Assembly: GCF_013426205.1 (NCBI RefSeq)
Contig: NC_089426.1
Location: 3,782,001-3,846,000, forward strand
Origin: Metarhizium brunneum
Taxonomy: Eukaryota; Ascomycota; Sordariomycetes; Hypocreales; Clavicipitaceae
Direction: 5' to 3'
Length of the DNA stretch: 64,000 nt
The translations under genes and the position numbers were made by a program. Below the pieces are notes generated by a model that worked only from the letters and a program-made list of their open reading frames with translations, did no database searches and was not told the origin of the DNA. Positions 1 through 12,030 of this stretch are shown here, piece after piece; position 1 is the first letter of the stretch, and every line of letters begins with the position of its first letter.

Positions 1-938
1 CCGTTTCTATGGAGGGTCGGCCCTCCTCTTCCATTTCGGGATTTTGTTGGCGTTCCTTTCGCTCAGCTCGCTGCTTCCTGGCCTTCTTGGACCATAGGCT
101 CTCAATGGCGTGCCAGATAGACCCAAAGAACCGTGAGTTGGCCTTTTTGAATTGTCGCCAGGTTGATACATTGTCTTCCTGCACATTGACGTTGTTCCAG
201 TTGTGCAGCTTATGGACAGAGGCATTGTTGAGCTCGATGTCCAAAATGGTCCTCCGGTAATCTTCTATGGCGTCTTTCGCTGCTGTGAGGACAATAATGA
301 CAATCAAGGGAACGGCATTCAGCCCCGGATTGACACCACCAAAAATGGGGAAAATCTACAGGAGAAGGTGATTAGCACCCATCGATTGCGATAAGGCGTG
401 ATTAAGGATCAAGTAAATACGAAGCACAGAGAGAAGGGCCTCAGATACATACGACAAGGATAACCAAGAACAAGAAGAAGATGTTGGCCACATTGTGAAA
501 CTGAAACCACAAATTCTTGGGAACAAAAGACAACGGCGTGTATTTTGCGGTGCGGATCTTGTTTCTGGGAAAGGAATATATGGGATGGCCATCTTCGAGC
601 ATGTCGTCAGGGAGAGGCAGGTTGAAGTACAGCGTACGAGTCGAGTCCTCCTCATCAGACTCGTCGTCGTCTGCCTCATCTTGCGGGTTGTCATTGTGAT
701 GCTCGTTTTCGCCGCCATTATGATGGGGTTCGCGGTTGTCGAATGGCGCGCCGTTTCCATCGCTTCCGGCAACGCTTTTCTCGGATTGAGTTCGCTTGTG
801 CATGCGGTTCAGGAGAGACAGCCGCTTGGTGTGGCTGCTTTTCACCGTCATCTTGCGAGTCGCCCATCGTGCTCTCTGCGTCTGGACCTTTGATAACGTG
901 GCATCGTGGCCAGGCTCTGGGCTCGTTGGGGGGGTCAT
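1..938 (-). CDS. Phospholipid-transporting P4-type ATPase (flippase), N-terminal part, cut by window edge
   Basis: P4-ATPases flip aminophospholipids from the outer to the cytosolic leaflet of plasma, Golgi and endosomal membranes. Only the first ~280 residues are here. Exon 1 is 938..453 (162 codons), the intron 452..356 (donor GTATGT, acceptor TAG), and exon 2 starts at 355 in phase 0 and runs off the left edge. The N-terminus is basic, then very acidic (Asp/Glu run near residues 90-105). It is followed by the P4 signature region TPLSFVPKNLWFQFHNVANI leading into the first membrane hairpin, and after the splice by FGGVNPGLNAVPLIVIIVLT and AAKDAIEDYRRT. The long acidic N-tail and this hairpin fit the Dnf1/Dnf2 group better than Drs2 (inference). 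The actuator, phosphorylation (DKTG) and transport domains lie outside the window. The start at 938 is the first Met of the open frame and precedes all conserved sequence. Confidence 0.93.
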
Positions 939-3900
939 GGTCAGCGTGAAGTTGCGGGCGAATGCCCGTTCAACCCGGGAACACCAGCCAGTATGCGGAT
1001 CGTGGGGGGCGTGGGAGAAATCGTGAGGGCGAGTTAGAGTACGGGACCTTCAGCGCGGCCGACGCGAAACAAGGCCACAACGGGTGCAGCTGCAAACAGA
1101 CGAAGCAGCGCCAGAATTCGACGGCTGAGGGTCGACTTGACGGATTCAAGGGCGGCGTCGACGTCGTGAGGAGGAGAGGGCTGGTTGTTGGAGTTAAGTG
1201 CCAACTACTCCATAGAAAGTTTAGAGTGCAAGGTGGCCAGGCGGGAGCAATGGGAAACGGGCAGGCCGCAATTTCGGGCCCGTGAGCACATGCATGGAGT
1301 CAAGTCTACTGGCACATGGGGGTTAACTGGCGCGGCCTCAAGCTGGCTGTTGGCACGGGGAGTGGCCCCTGGCGGCAGGTACACGTAGTATTGCACTCTA
1401 TCTGTCAGCGATCTGATTGTATGGGGCGGCGTCTGGTGCGGCTGGTCCTTCAAGCCCGGTGCACCGTTATTCCAGCGTGTCCGGACTTTACGGCACTGCC
1501 AACTTGGGACCATGGGGGTGGGTTTCCAAGTACCTCGACGCTTGCTTCAGAGTACCCCAAACACAGAAATCACGCGGCCTGATCATCAAATATCGAGTAT
1601 TCAGTACCTAAACACTCGCGTGTCGGTACGCGGACCTTGGGGACCACACGGTCTTCACCTGAATGCGCAGGTGCAGTGCTGCCATTTAGCGCGCTGCAGC
1701 CCCCTGTTTCCTGTTTTGTCAGTGCTGTGTTCAATAATTCGAACCAGCATCTCACAAAGTGCGATCAATTGATCCGCCACGGCTTGGCTATTAAGTCAAC
1801 CGACATTGAGGCGCTGGCCCTTTCTGCATCAATGCCTGGGACATATCTGCATGTCCATGTCCTTCGTGCTCAAGTACGAAGCGCCAGTTGACTCGCGAGT
1901 CGCAGCCAGCCTCGTCGCCGCGAGGTGCAGCATGTTCGATGTTTGATGTTGACGGGCTGGAGCGCCGCCGCGGCACCTGTCAGCCCCAGCCCTGCTTGGT
2001 GGTAACATGGAAGAGATGGGTGGCATGGCAAGGGGCATGGGTACATGTACCACCCAGACAGCCGACGGTGGGCGGAGTAAACCACCAATGGCTATTGCTA
2101 TTCGGATTGGCCGGCTTGACGAGGCATTGCCCATTCTGACGGACATAATAATAGTTACTACTACTCCCGACTGTGTAAAGTAGAGAGCGGAGTGTGCAAT
2201 GGCCGCCTGTGGCATTCGACATGTCAAAAGAGCAGTTACTGTACTCAAACTCCGTGCGCAAAGCCGTTACATGAGCATCGTCGGCCACGTCGGGGCGCCA
2301 GTCAGTGTTCCCCCCTCTCACCCACTTAAGCGGCCTCTGCGGGTAATTTTTCGAGGCTAGTTCCCGGCCCATCCGACCGAGTTTTCGCAAAGTCCCCACA
2401 GAGGCTTTGTCAACTGTAACAATATTTCTAGATACTATCTTGCAAAGCATCTACCGCAGTTTTCAGCGCTGTGCCGAGTAGGAAGGCGTCCATAGCCCAT
2501 GGTTGGTGACGGCTGTGTACGGGGCAAGGTGTGCTGATCCGAATGTGTTTGCCGGTGGCTTATGGGCAGAAACATCATCGGTCAGCGGCAATTTTAAAAT
2601 AGCAAATTATCGCGAAAGCAAGCAAGTTCGGAGGCATTCCCGTATACTGCGCCATACCGTTGGCCCAGAATGGCTGTCAGCATGTCCTGTAACATTGGTC
2701 AGCACCACTACAGAGCCAGTCAACCGATTCATCGATTGGAAATACAACCGCCACGGGTCAAGCCTTTACAGAAAAGCCACAACCTTGGCGGCGAGGTCAT
2801 GGTGGGCTGGCTAATTACTAGCATCCGTCCTTTTGTGTGAATTGCTGGAACGTTGGAAGCTTGCTTTTGCAAGTGCAGCAAGTCATTTACCAGCCTTGTT
2901 GAGTGTACACGAAGCGCCACAGAACCGATGATGATGTGGTAACGAGGCGGGCAGCCCACGGCATCACCGCCTGGCAATGGCATCGATGCCCTTCTTGCAT
3001 TCTCGCTGAGTCATTCTTCCTTATTGCCCACTCCGTTCAAGCGCGCCTGGGCACGCATTGGCACACATGAGCATCCGCTCGCATCCCGTCATACCTGTCT
3101 CGCCCCTGACAGGTATTCAAGAGCCCCTTAAATGCAAACCAGGGACGCGGTTCACGCATGCCAACCGATGGCTTCTCCAGTCTTGGTTCTCGTTGGATGG
3201 CCGGGGTCAAGCTGGTCATTCGCTTGAGGCAGCAACGCCCCTGGCTTAGCCAGACTTGCCATTTGAGCCCTGCCTTTTTATTCTCGAGGATTTTGCTTAC
3301 AATGAAACTCGCTTCCCGGTATGGAAAAGTGCAAATGAGACACTCGCGCATTGTGCACTCTTCGCATCCTTTGGCCCAGCGCGCTACAGCCGTTATGCAT
3401 TCCTGTGCCGAATCCTATTTCCATTGTCGCTCCAATTTCGGCCTGGTGACTCCCGACCGCAAATCCTTCTCCTTCGGACTGCTGTCATTCTTTCATCCCC
3501 TGGTTTGACAGCAATCGACGTTGGTGGCGCCTCGGGGCCCGACTGCGTACCGGTTGCTCCGTTGTGCGTTGTGGCGGTGGGGGAAGATGTTCCCGATGCA
3601 GGCGCCAACCAGATGGTTGTCCGGCATCAAGCGGCGACACGGGAACCCTCTACATCCGTAACAGCGAGATTGCCAATCTCGACCACTGCAAAACTCTCAT
3701 TGTTGGCCAACCCAGCCGCATGGATATTCTGGTGTGCTGACGGCTGTGTGCATGGTGTAACCTGGAGGCAGCCTGGGCGATCGTGTCCAATTCTTCGTTT
3801 TCCAAGTTTGTACGGAGTACTCCGTACCTAGGTAAGCCTGATGAACAGTGCTCGAGACTGGCGGAAGTGTTTTTTTTTGGCATGACATCAAGGCTGCAAC

Positions 3901-5899
3901 AGGCTATGAGACAGGTTCGTGGCTGACGGGGGCCAAACCAGCTTCATGTTGGTCCAGGTTCCCTAGTTGCTTGGGGTTGCTTGGAGAGAGGCTCAGCCTC
4001 ACTCACCACTTCTTAGCTGCGATGTTCAATGGACACGTAGCAGGAGCAGAGAGCGCCCAGGTACGTGAAAGGAAGGGAGCTGCCAGTCATCAATGCAATT
4101 ATCGATGATCTCGCTGCTGACCGGGTGGAGATGCTGCCCTCAATGGAAATTCAGTCTCTCAGTCTGAGAGTGGACAGACAAACAAAAGACAATCTCTCGC
4201 TGTCCAGCCAATAAATGCACCTTCCCTTCACATGAACTGTTCCTTTGGATGCAATGAACTACTAGGTACTCCGTAACCACCTACCTAGGTGCTTAGAGGC
4301 AGTTAACATCTCGTAGATTTGAATCGCGCCTTCCGTCAAGGTCTGGAAGTCCGGCCCATTTCGTCGCAAATGCCCCTCTAGCGCAGTCTGGCGCAGGGAG
4401 TTACGGGACCGTCTCCACTCGTGCCGCCTGCCACCCTGCTCCTGTATGATATTCACAATATTGCGTGTCTGGTGCTTTTCAACCTATGTAGGTTCCTGTC
4501 GATACTATTCAGAGCAAAGCGGCTACGGTTCATCCAAATAAAAACGCTTAAATGACTAGATGAAGACTCCACGCTTACCATATTCGGTCCGCGGTATAAT
4601 CCTAACGCGCCGGCGCGCCACTTGGTGATTTTCATCATGTCTGGCACCACCCTAGCGCGCACTTCGTCTCTGCCCCCCAGATCTTCGAACTCCTCCTACG
4701 TGGGGTAGTGTACTCCATTGTCTTAGGATGAGTTTCTGCAAGCAAAAGTCATGACAGTGTTTCGATAATACACTGTGAAACTTGGCGTTTACCCCTGCCT
4801 CTTTGTCCCTGATCCTAGGAAAGTCCAACACGCCTTGTGTATTGGCTAGAAGAAGTCATCTGCTGAATTATGTGACATATGATTATACTCGAGGGGAGGA
4901 ATAATGTTGGACCCACGGAGTGCACACATAGTAATGCTAACAATCTTTCGGTGCCAGTAGCACCACCAGTTGCAGAGACGATGCTTTTTTATATAACCGT
5001 GCAACACATGCAGTGTGCTCTGAGAACTAGCCACATCACTGACCAAGCATAACGTCATGTCGTGTTTGAAAGGGGGGGGATTGTTGGAACCACAGCAAAG
5101 AATGAAGCCTACTGTCACGGTAGCAATGTCGATCAAAATGAGCTCCCTGCAGCTGACTATGATGGCCCTGCTGACAGGCAGGCAGCCGTGCCAACACGGC
5201 CCAAGAATCAATATTGATGCGGCCATGTCAACTTAATGCATGGCTGGGCATTCGCATACTACTCGACGAACTCGTCAAGGCGAAAGTGTGAGCTGGAATG
5301 CAGCTCTGTAATTTCCATGTTTCAGGGTTCCATACCCAAGATCAATGCATGAGTTGATTAAAGCGGCTGTATTGTGATGCACCGGCAGAGCATAGAATAC
5401 ATATTTACAGTCCCATTGTTCGTATCAAAATCGCCTACGGCTTGCGTGATAACTGAAATATATCATTCCGTAATATCGTGCATCTGTTGAATAGTCCGCG
5501 GAGTCAAGCAATGTTGCCGAATCACGTGCAACTGAATATTGGAACAAGGGCAAAAGCTATGCCTGTACGAAGTAGAACTGATTAACCCACAAGAACCTGT
5601 AGAACTAACAAGGCAGCACGAGCACATGTTGACTGAACCCAGTGCTGTTTCACACAAACAACTTGGGTTGAAAAATCGAAAGGTCTTGAGCCACAACAGC
5701 ACAAACTAGCCTGATTGGGTCTCGACGCGGTGGCCACCTCTGAGACGCGACCTGGACCCTGCATCCTCAAAGTGCCTGACGTCAGGTCAAATGGATTTTG
5801 TTTTACCGGAATAAGCACATCGAGCACAACATAGCCAAGGAATACAACTCGACGTTGGCTGCGGCAGGCCCGAGAAGGCACGCGTTTTACATTGTCGCC
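939..5899. other. Gene-free interval between flippase and CANIN-like gene
   Basis: About 4.9 kb with no coding region I can support. Open frames here (for example 3256-3831 on + and 4846-5226 on -) lack recognisable domains and splice partners. The part next to 938 should hold the promoter and 5' leader of the flippase. The interval contains a perfect 18-bp palindrome running into a second palindrome at 3810-3834, and single copies of the dispersed motif near 4267. Confidence 0.6.
3810..3834. repeat. Composite palindrome: GTACGGAGTACTCCGTAC joined to TACCTAGGTA
   Basis: Positions 3810-3827 are a perfect 18-bp inverted palindrome. Positions 3825-3834 form the second palindrome, TACCTAGGTA, overlapping its last three bases. 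Both halves recur separately through the intergenic DNA of this window. This is the only site where the full palindrome occurs and where the two motifs abut. Function is unknown; a decayed terminal inverted repeat or a DNA-binding site are both possible. Confidence 0.8.
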
Positions 5900-7862
5900 A
5901 TGCCAGCAACAGGTTCAAATAAGAAACCTCGAAGCGGAGGCGGGAGTGGAAACATCTTGCGCTTCTTCAAACCCGTCACACAACGACCGCCCTCACCACC
6001 ACCAGCACGTCCCCGAAGCCCAACTCCGGAGTCGCCCTCTCCCTCTCCGCTGGCCTCATCCCCAGAGCGGCCTGTCACGCCTCAAAAACGAGGGCCAGTA
6101 GAAATAGGGGCTTCCGATGACGACGAACAATCCGACGGCGACTTCTCAGACGACTCGCTAGAAGACCTCTCTTGTTTACTCAACCGAACCAAGAATGCAG
6201 TCCCTGCGGAACAGAAGCCCCAGCATAATCCGTATGCTACGCCAAGGGCGAAAAGAATGGCTGTCGAGTTCCCCGCGTCGCCGTTGGCCATCATGCCAAG
6301 ACACAAGTTTGACATGAAGGCTCTTGCAAAGGATGCACGGCGGGATGATGCCACGACGGCGAGCTCGCTAAAAGTGAAGGAAGCTACGAATGCCGCCCAG
6401 GCAAAGGGGGAGAATGCCTCGTCCTTGTCCACGAGTGATGCTATTGCCGGGATTATGAAAGACAATGGAGGGCAGAATGCCCATAAGGTGCTCCGGGCTG
6501 TTGAGAGATCCGGTACCTCGCAAGCACAGCCGAGATATCTCTTTTTCAAGGAGGAGTACAAGGCACCGTCTGCCCCTAGGGCTCCAGAACTCGGGAGAAA
6601 ATCTCCGTGGAATCTCCTGACGCAGGGCAATGCTAAAGCAAGGGAACAGCATTTGATATCAGGGCTACCGCAGACCATCTTGCGCCTGCGCAAAAACGGG
6701 GACCTCCCTGATTCATTGTTCGACTGGATGTTGGACTCGTTGTGCACGCACCCTTCGATTATTGTGAGGCAGGAATACTGTAACATGGTGGCTAGCTGTG
6801 CAGAACAAGTTGAGCGTCTGGTAACACCCGAACGGTTACGACAGTTATTCACACGGCTCGGAGCGCAAGATTCCAGAGAATCGGGTCTTCATCCAGAGTT
6901 GACTGTATCCAGACTTGATCGCGAACCGTACGAGGGCCGTGACTGGTCCTGCCTCCAGTCCTTCATCTCGCTACTTGGACTCATTGCCCGCCATTTGTCA
7001 GTACAGGCGGCAGAATATGCCACTCAGACACTTCTCCGACTAACATTGGATAAACTTTTGATCTGCAACATCCAGGTCCTGGCCGAGTTTGAATATACAA
7101 TCCAGGAACTCATCGGCGCTCTGCCAAGTCCCCTGTGGAACAACTTTGTAAGCAAAAACCTCGCTATCGCTACTCTTGCCTGCCGGGGGCTTGTCTAACA
7201 AAGCACAGTGCTTCGAAACTTGTTCTCTGCTCAGCTGGGGCCAAGAATATCGCACCATCAAAGCCACGTCTCTTCTTTGTCTCCCCATCTCCAGCAAACG
7301 GGTGCATGACCTGCGTAGGAGAATGGCCGTCGCAACACTCTTCCAGGACGACTCTCTAGCCCGCAGCAACTCGGAGGACGTCGTCACCCTCCGTGGCATC
7401 ATCGACATCCTCAACACCGACAGCTTCACAATCACCCCCAAGACAGACTTTTCCGATCTCCGCGCCAGCATCATTCTTCTCGACATAGCCATCGACGATG
7501 GCTCCGTCGTCAAATTTAACAACGTCCAAGACGAGAAAAAGTTCAATGAGGAGGTGGACGAACTAGCGGGCATGCTGCAGGAAATTTGGAGAAAGACAAA
7601 CGACTCTGGTATGAAGTTGGCAAGAACCGAGGCAAAGAGTGTGGTCGAGTGGGTGCAGAAGCGGCTGTCGCATAGCGTGCGGACTCGAAGAAATGCCAGG
7701 AAGAGCGTGTTTTATCTTCCCGAGTTGAGTGAGGATCCTTTTCTGCCGAGACAGAGGGACTACATGAAGAAATTTTTGCAGAAGCCGGCGAGGTCGCCGG
7801 TTGTTAAGGAACCTCCTGCTGCCGAGACGGAGCCAGACACAATTGTATGCGCAGAAGATTAG
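5900..7862 (+). CDS. Probable CANIN-domain protein (Nse6/SLF2-like Smc5-Smc6 loading factor)
   Basis: Exons 5900..7147 and 7209..7862, 633 residues. The 61-nt intron has donor GTAAGC, a CTAAC branch site and acceptor CACAG. Both frames join in phase 0, so the TAA at 7197 is intronic. The ATG at 5900 has a good context (CGCCATGCC) and is preferred to the in-frame ATG at 5798. The N-terminus is disordered, Pro/Ser-rich and basic. It has a PIP-box-like NILRFFKP at residues 18-25 and an acidic Ser/Asp patch near 75-90. From about residue 215 the chain becomes helical, with HEAT-like segments and the conserved-looking SLFDWMLDSLCTHPSIIVRQ. The C-terminal half looks like a CANIN (coiled-coil Smc6 and Nse5 interacting) domain, known from Nse6 and human SLF2, which help recruit Smc5-Smc6 in DNA repair. 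This assignment is by overall resemblance only; a conserved fungal protein of unknown function is the alternative. Confidence 0.85.
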
Positions 7863-8257
7863 GTGTCTTCTCTCGAGATTGACGAGTATACCATCGTGTG
7901 TGCCGGGGGATAACTATTCTATGTATGATTTATGACTATGATTTAGGAACCTTGTGTGTGTCATGCAACAAGAAACGAGGCGTTGAAGGAAACGAGAGCT
8001 TATACCCAGTCTAGACATTATGGACAATCAAGATATATCAAGTTTATAGTACAGCCTCTAAGCTACGATCGCACGGACTGGACACAAATAAAGACAACAA
8101 TGCAAATCTCTGATGCTACTGTGAACACGGCGCTTTTTCCGCACCAACAGGCCATTCGTAAACAGGTCGCTCGGCAATGCCCAATGAGGTACATGTCGTC
8201 GAGCGAGGTACTACATTTGCGTTTTCCTCTCCCATTCAACCGTGACATACGACTAGT
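7863..8257. other. Convergent 3' intergenic region
   Basis: About 395 bp between two convergent genes, AT-richer than the flanking exons. It should hold the 3' UTRs and polyadenylation signals of both. No gene or RNA was recognised. Confidence 0.7.
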
Positions 8258-9148
8258 TTAATCAAAGAATTTTCGGTTGGGGTTCTTGCCAAACAGGGCT
8301 TCTCGGACGGCAGGAGCAGCAGAGTCCTTGAGAAGTTCCAGCCGCGTCTCAAAGGTGTTGTTGATGTCGATTTTGCCGCTGCCACTGAGGATGATGACGC
8401 CTCCAGCTCTGTTATCCAACTGGTTAGTTTGGGCATGACTACTCAAGAAACCGGGGGGGAAGCACATACGAGCCCTCTGGCAAAGGATTCGCCTCATCAA
8501 GCTTTCCCTCAATGTCTTGGCCAACCTCCTTCTTGTATTCCTTGGCAGCCTCGTCGATGGCCTTCTTGACAACGTCATGGTCCTTCTTTCTGGCCTGGAC
8601 CTGCAGTGTCGGCTCATTCAGAGCATAGAAGCCCTCCAGGATAAGACCCTTGAGGACCTTCTGGTACTTGGCCTTATCCTTGGCACCATCCGCCAGCTTC
8701 TTCTGGGCTTCTTGGAATATGTCATCGAGGAGCTCCTGTCGAGCGCTGAGGACCTTGAGCCGCGTCTTGTTGGAAACGGTGGACCGGGTGATTTGCTGCG
8801 ACATGGTAGCCTGTTTGAACTTCTTCTCGTACTGGATGTCGATGGCGTCGGTCTCTTGGCGGACGAGCTTGGACTTTTCGATTTCGAATTCCTCATTGGC
8901 TTTGATTTCAATCTCGCGGGCCTTCTCCATGGCTTCTTGCTTGATGAACGCTGTCATCTTGCGGAGCTCATTGTCGACCTGAACATGATGAAAAAAGCAT
9001 TGTGCTGTTAGTATGATTGCGGGTGGTGAGGGGGTATGCGCTGTAGTGGGAAAATGCAGAAATGGATGTAAATGATATATGCGTCATGGTGCTTGATGAC
9101 GCTGGACGAACTGCGTACCTGCTGGTCGGACAATGCGTGTTGCGACAT
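8258..9148 (-). CDS. VMA4: V-type proton ATPase subunit E
   Basis: Subunit E forms, with subunit G, the peripheral stalk that holds the V1 head of the vacuolar proton pump to V0. Exons are 9148..9119, 8978..8470 and 8408..8258 (30+509+151 nt), giving 229 residues, the normal family length. The first exon codes only MSQHALSDQQ. Splicing (GTACGC donor at 9118, CAG acceptor at 8979) joins it to VDNELRKMTAFIKQEAMEKA, the family's characteristic N-terminal helix. The middle is a long charged coiled coil. The C-terminal globular part spans the second splice (donor GTATGT at 8469, acceptor ACAG at 8409) and includes GGVIILSGSGKIDINNTFET. A start at the internal Met at 8957 would lose the conserved N-terminal helix, which supports the tiny first exon. 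Identification is firm; the symbol follows the yeast name. Confidence 0.95.
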
Positions 9149-10363
9149 GCTGGGCGAGGTTGTGAGGGGTTGTCTATGCCTCTGCGGGAGAGAGATGGGC
9201 GGCAAGATGGGATGAAGCAGCTACAATACTTGCTAGCTGGCTGGCCTCGAGGAAGTCGGATGATGTGCCGCGGGATACGGGATGTCGTCTGGCTGGAGAG
9301 TGGAGGTGCGTTGAAGCCGGAGGCAGCTGTGACGCTACGGGTGCAGCCAGAGAGAGCTTGGCTGGCTCCTGCGTTGTACGGAGTACTACTTCGTACGAAA
9401 GCTGCTCGATCCAGATCACCAGCCTCGGGCGGTGACCAGGATTCAAGCCACAAAGTGACCAGCCACACCAGACACGTTTGGAAAGACAGCACCCCGCTAC
9501 GGAGCGCAAATGCACATGACGTGCATCACATGACTTGGACCAATAGGCATCCAGCCACGCTTGTGCGAAGATGAAAGGGGTACCGTTCACCACGGGACAG
9601 CATGCGAGCGTGTGGTCACTAATCCACTAGTAGCTTTAGTGCGTTAAGCGCCTGCTAGCGCCCAGGCAGTGGTCTGCTTCAGGTGCGTGCACCCTGACCT
9701 CAGGCTGTCCAAGGCACCAGACCATCAATGATTGAACCGACATGGACCACATGCAGACCGTTTGGCTCGGGGGGTCTTAGCATCGATGTCAATTGATGCT
9801 GGCCTTTCATCTTTCCGCCTGCATGTCTGCACCACCGCCAGGCCCCAGAGCCCGTACTCCGTAGCTGGCACAATAGGCCCTTGTCCCCATCGGCCCAACA
9901 TTGAACGTTCAAAGGTCGATGCTAGACCCCAGGTGCCCCTGTTTGATCGATCTCATCCTGATGTCAGTCGGATGTTGGCTTTCGGCATCCTGCACTCTGC
10001 ATCATAACCCTCTTAACACAAAACAGGCACACCCTAGCTCGCCATTCTCCCTCGGGTCGCTCGACCAACGGCATAGTGTATCGTGATATCGACAGCCTGG
10101 GCTACATACCGGATTTTATCGAGGTGCTGGCAACCTCGTTTCTGTGCCGCTGTCTGCATAGCTACAACAACCCAACATTCGTGCTTCACGCAGGCCTCAA
10201 CCCGACCGAAGAGATTCCCGTTCCGACCCTTCTTGAATGATTGCCTAACCCGTCACACTCGATAGCGGTTCATAGGCGACAGGCGGGCAACTTCTATGCA
10301 ATCGATTAGTGCCATCCGTGCCGTCGTCCACCGCCAGATGCTGGTGCCTGCGGCAGCCGCGAG
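9149..10363. other. Divergent intergenic region between VMA4-like and NIPA-type genes
   Basis: About 1.2 kb that must hold both promoters. It carries two copies of the dispersed 9-mer (9377-9385 and 9855-9863). The open frames here are short and carry no recognisable domain. No RNA gene was seen. Confidence 0.6.
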
Positions 10364-12030
10364 ATGAGAACCACGGGGAGCATCTCCCCTGGCGGGAGTA
10401 TAGCTGTATGCGATACCCAGGGATAAGGCCTTGCCATTCTTCCATCTTGACGACTATATGCTAACGGGTGTTGGTGTAGCTGGGAATCCTTGTCGGCTTA
10501 ATATCGACCAGCGTCCAGAGTCTTGGGCTGACCTTGCAGCGCAAGTCGCATATTCTCGAAGATGAAAAGGGACCGCATGATATTCAGCGACCGCCATACC
10601 GGAGGCGGAGGTGGCAGCTGGGGATGGGAATGTTCGTCGTGGCGAATCTCTTGGGCAGTACAGTGCAGATTTCCACGCTGCCGTTGCCAGTGCTTTCCAC
10701 CTTGCAAGCCGCCGGTCTCGTCTTCAACTCTATATGTGCGACCTTGATCCTTAGCGAACCGTTTACGCGATGGTCTCTTTGCGGTACCCTCCTGGTGACG
10801 AGCGGCGCCGTCTTGATTGCGATATTCGGGGCCATTCCGTCCCCAGCTCACGACTTGAACGGCCTACTCGTCTTGCTGCGGCGAGGGCCCTTTATAGCTT
10901 GGATGGCATTGCAGGCTCTATTCGTCGTGGGGCTCGGCACGGTTACCGATGTTGTCAATAGCATGTCCAGCATATCACACAATTCTCGATTCAGGCTTGC
11001 CCGTGGCATTATATACGGTGTCATCAGCGGAGATTTATCTGCACACGCGCTGCTCTTCGCCAAGTCAGCTGTGGAACTGTGTATCAAAACCATTGGCGGC
11101 GACAATCAGTTTTCTCATTGGGAGTCGTGGGCGATTGTTCTCGGCTTGGTTTCCCTGGCGCTTTGTCAGCTTTACTACTTACATCGAGGCCTAAAGCTAG
11201 TCTCGACCTCGGTTCTTTATCCGCTTGTGTTTTGCGTATACAACATCATCGCCATATTGGACGGGTTAATATACTTTGACCAGGTGAGCTTGATTCCGCC
11301 ACTGCATGCCGGGCTCATTGCTCTCGGCACGATCATCTTGCTCTCTGGCGTCTTCGCCCTCTCGTGGCGGCTTAGCGATGAACAGCATGCTCCAGGCGTC
11401 GGGCAGTCAACACTAGCTCCGGGGCTGGGGCTCCTCGACGACACAGAAGGCGAAGAGGAGTCTTTGCTTAGTTCAGAGGTCGCTGTGGAGGAAGGGAGCA
11501 GCTCGTCGGGTTACCAGACATTCACAATTGCGAACGGCGATACCACTGTCCTCATACCAACCCCGAAAAAGGAGTTTAGGTGGGCAGAAAGGGCCGAGAT
11601 TTGGGGCGAGTTGGAAGACCAAGAGGAACCCATCACTCCAACAGGACGGTTACGTTCCGCAACTTTACCTGGACAATCAGAATCATCTCCACTGCTGCCT
11701 CCAAGGAGGTCAGCCAGCGGTAATTTTACGGCTTCGGGCGAGGCTGGCCTAAGCAACGAGCCCGTCTTTCACAGACCTGGCAGGCGGAGGAGGAGGAGCA
11801 CAGGGTTTCCCGGTCTGGTGGCGCGCCGGAACATTCGACAGCGGCAGTCTTCCATATCAGGATCCCTGAGCGGCTGGCTCCAGTCCATACCGTGGCTGAG
11901 AAGACGAGAGATGCGAAGGTCAATGAGCAGCTCCTTCACGGCAGACGATGTATCACGACAGCACCATGACGACGACGAACACGATGCCCCGAGTCAACGG
12001 GGAAGAGCGGGCAACGATTCGGCTGTATAA
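10364..12030 (+). CDS. NIPA-type (DUF803) multi-pass membrane transporter, putative magnesium transporter
   Basis: Exon 2 (10480..12030) is firm. It starts after acceptor GTGTAG with LGILVGLISTSVQSLGLTLQ, the first membrane helix of the NIPA/DUF803 family, and the next residues RKSH are also typical. About eight further hydrophobic helices follow up to ~11380. Exon 1 is my best model: ATG at 10364, 14 codons to 10405, donor GTATGC, CTAAC branch near 10461, giving 530 residues. Another upstream exon is possible. The last ~215 residues are hydrophilic and disordered, rich in Ser, Arg and acidic runs, with an LLPPRRS stretch and a His/Asp-rich end. Animal NIPA proteins move Mg2+, but substrate and membrane in fungi are inference; some relatives are annotated only as DUF803 proteins. 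Confidence 0.85.

Noticed and set aside
3256..3831. 191-codon plus-strand frame
   Set aside because: No domain, no homologue recognised, and it ends within the dispersed palindrome; probably chance.
4904..5100. Two TGTTGGA-starting segments resembling LTR starts
   Set aside because: Only the first few bases match; no paired end, duplication or coding remnant was found.
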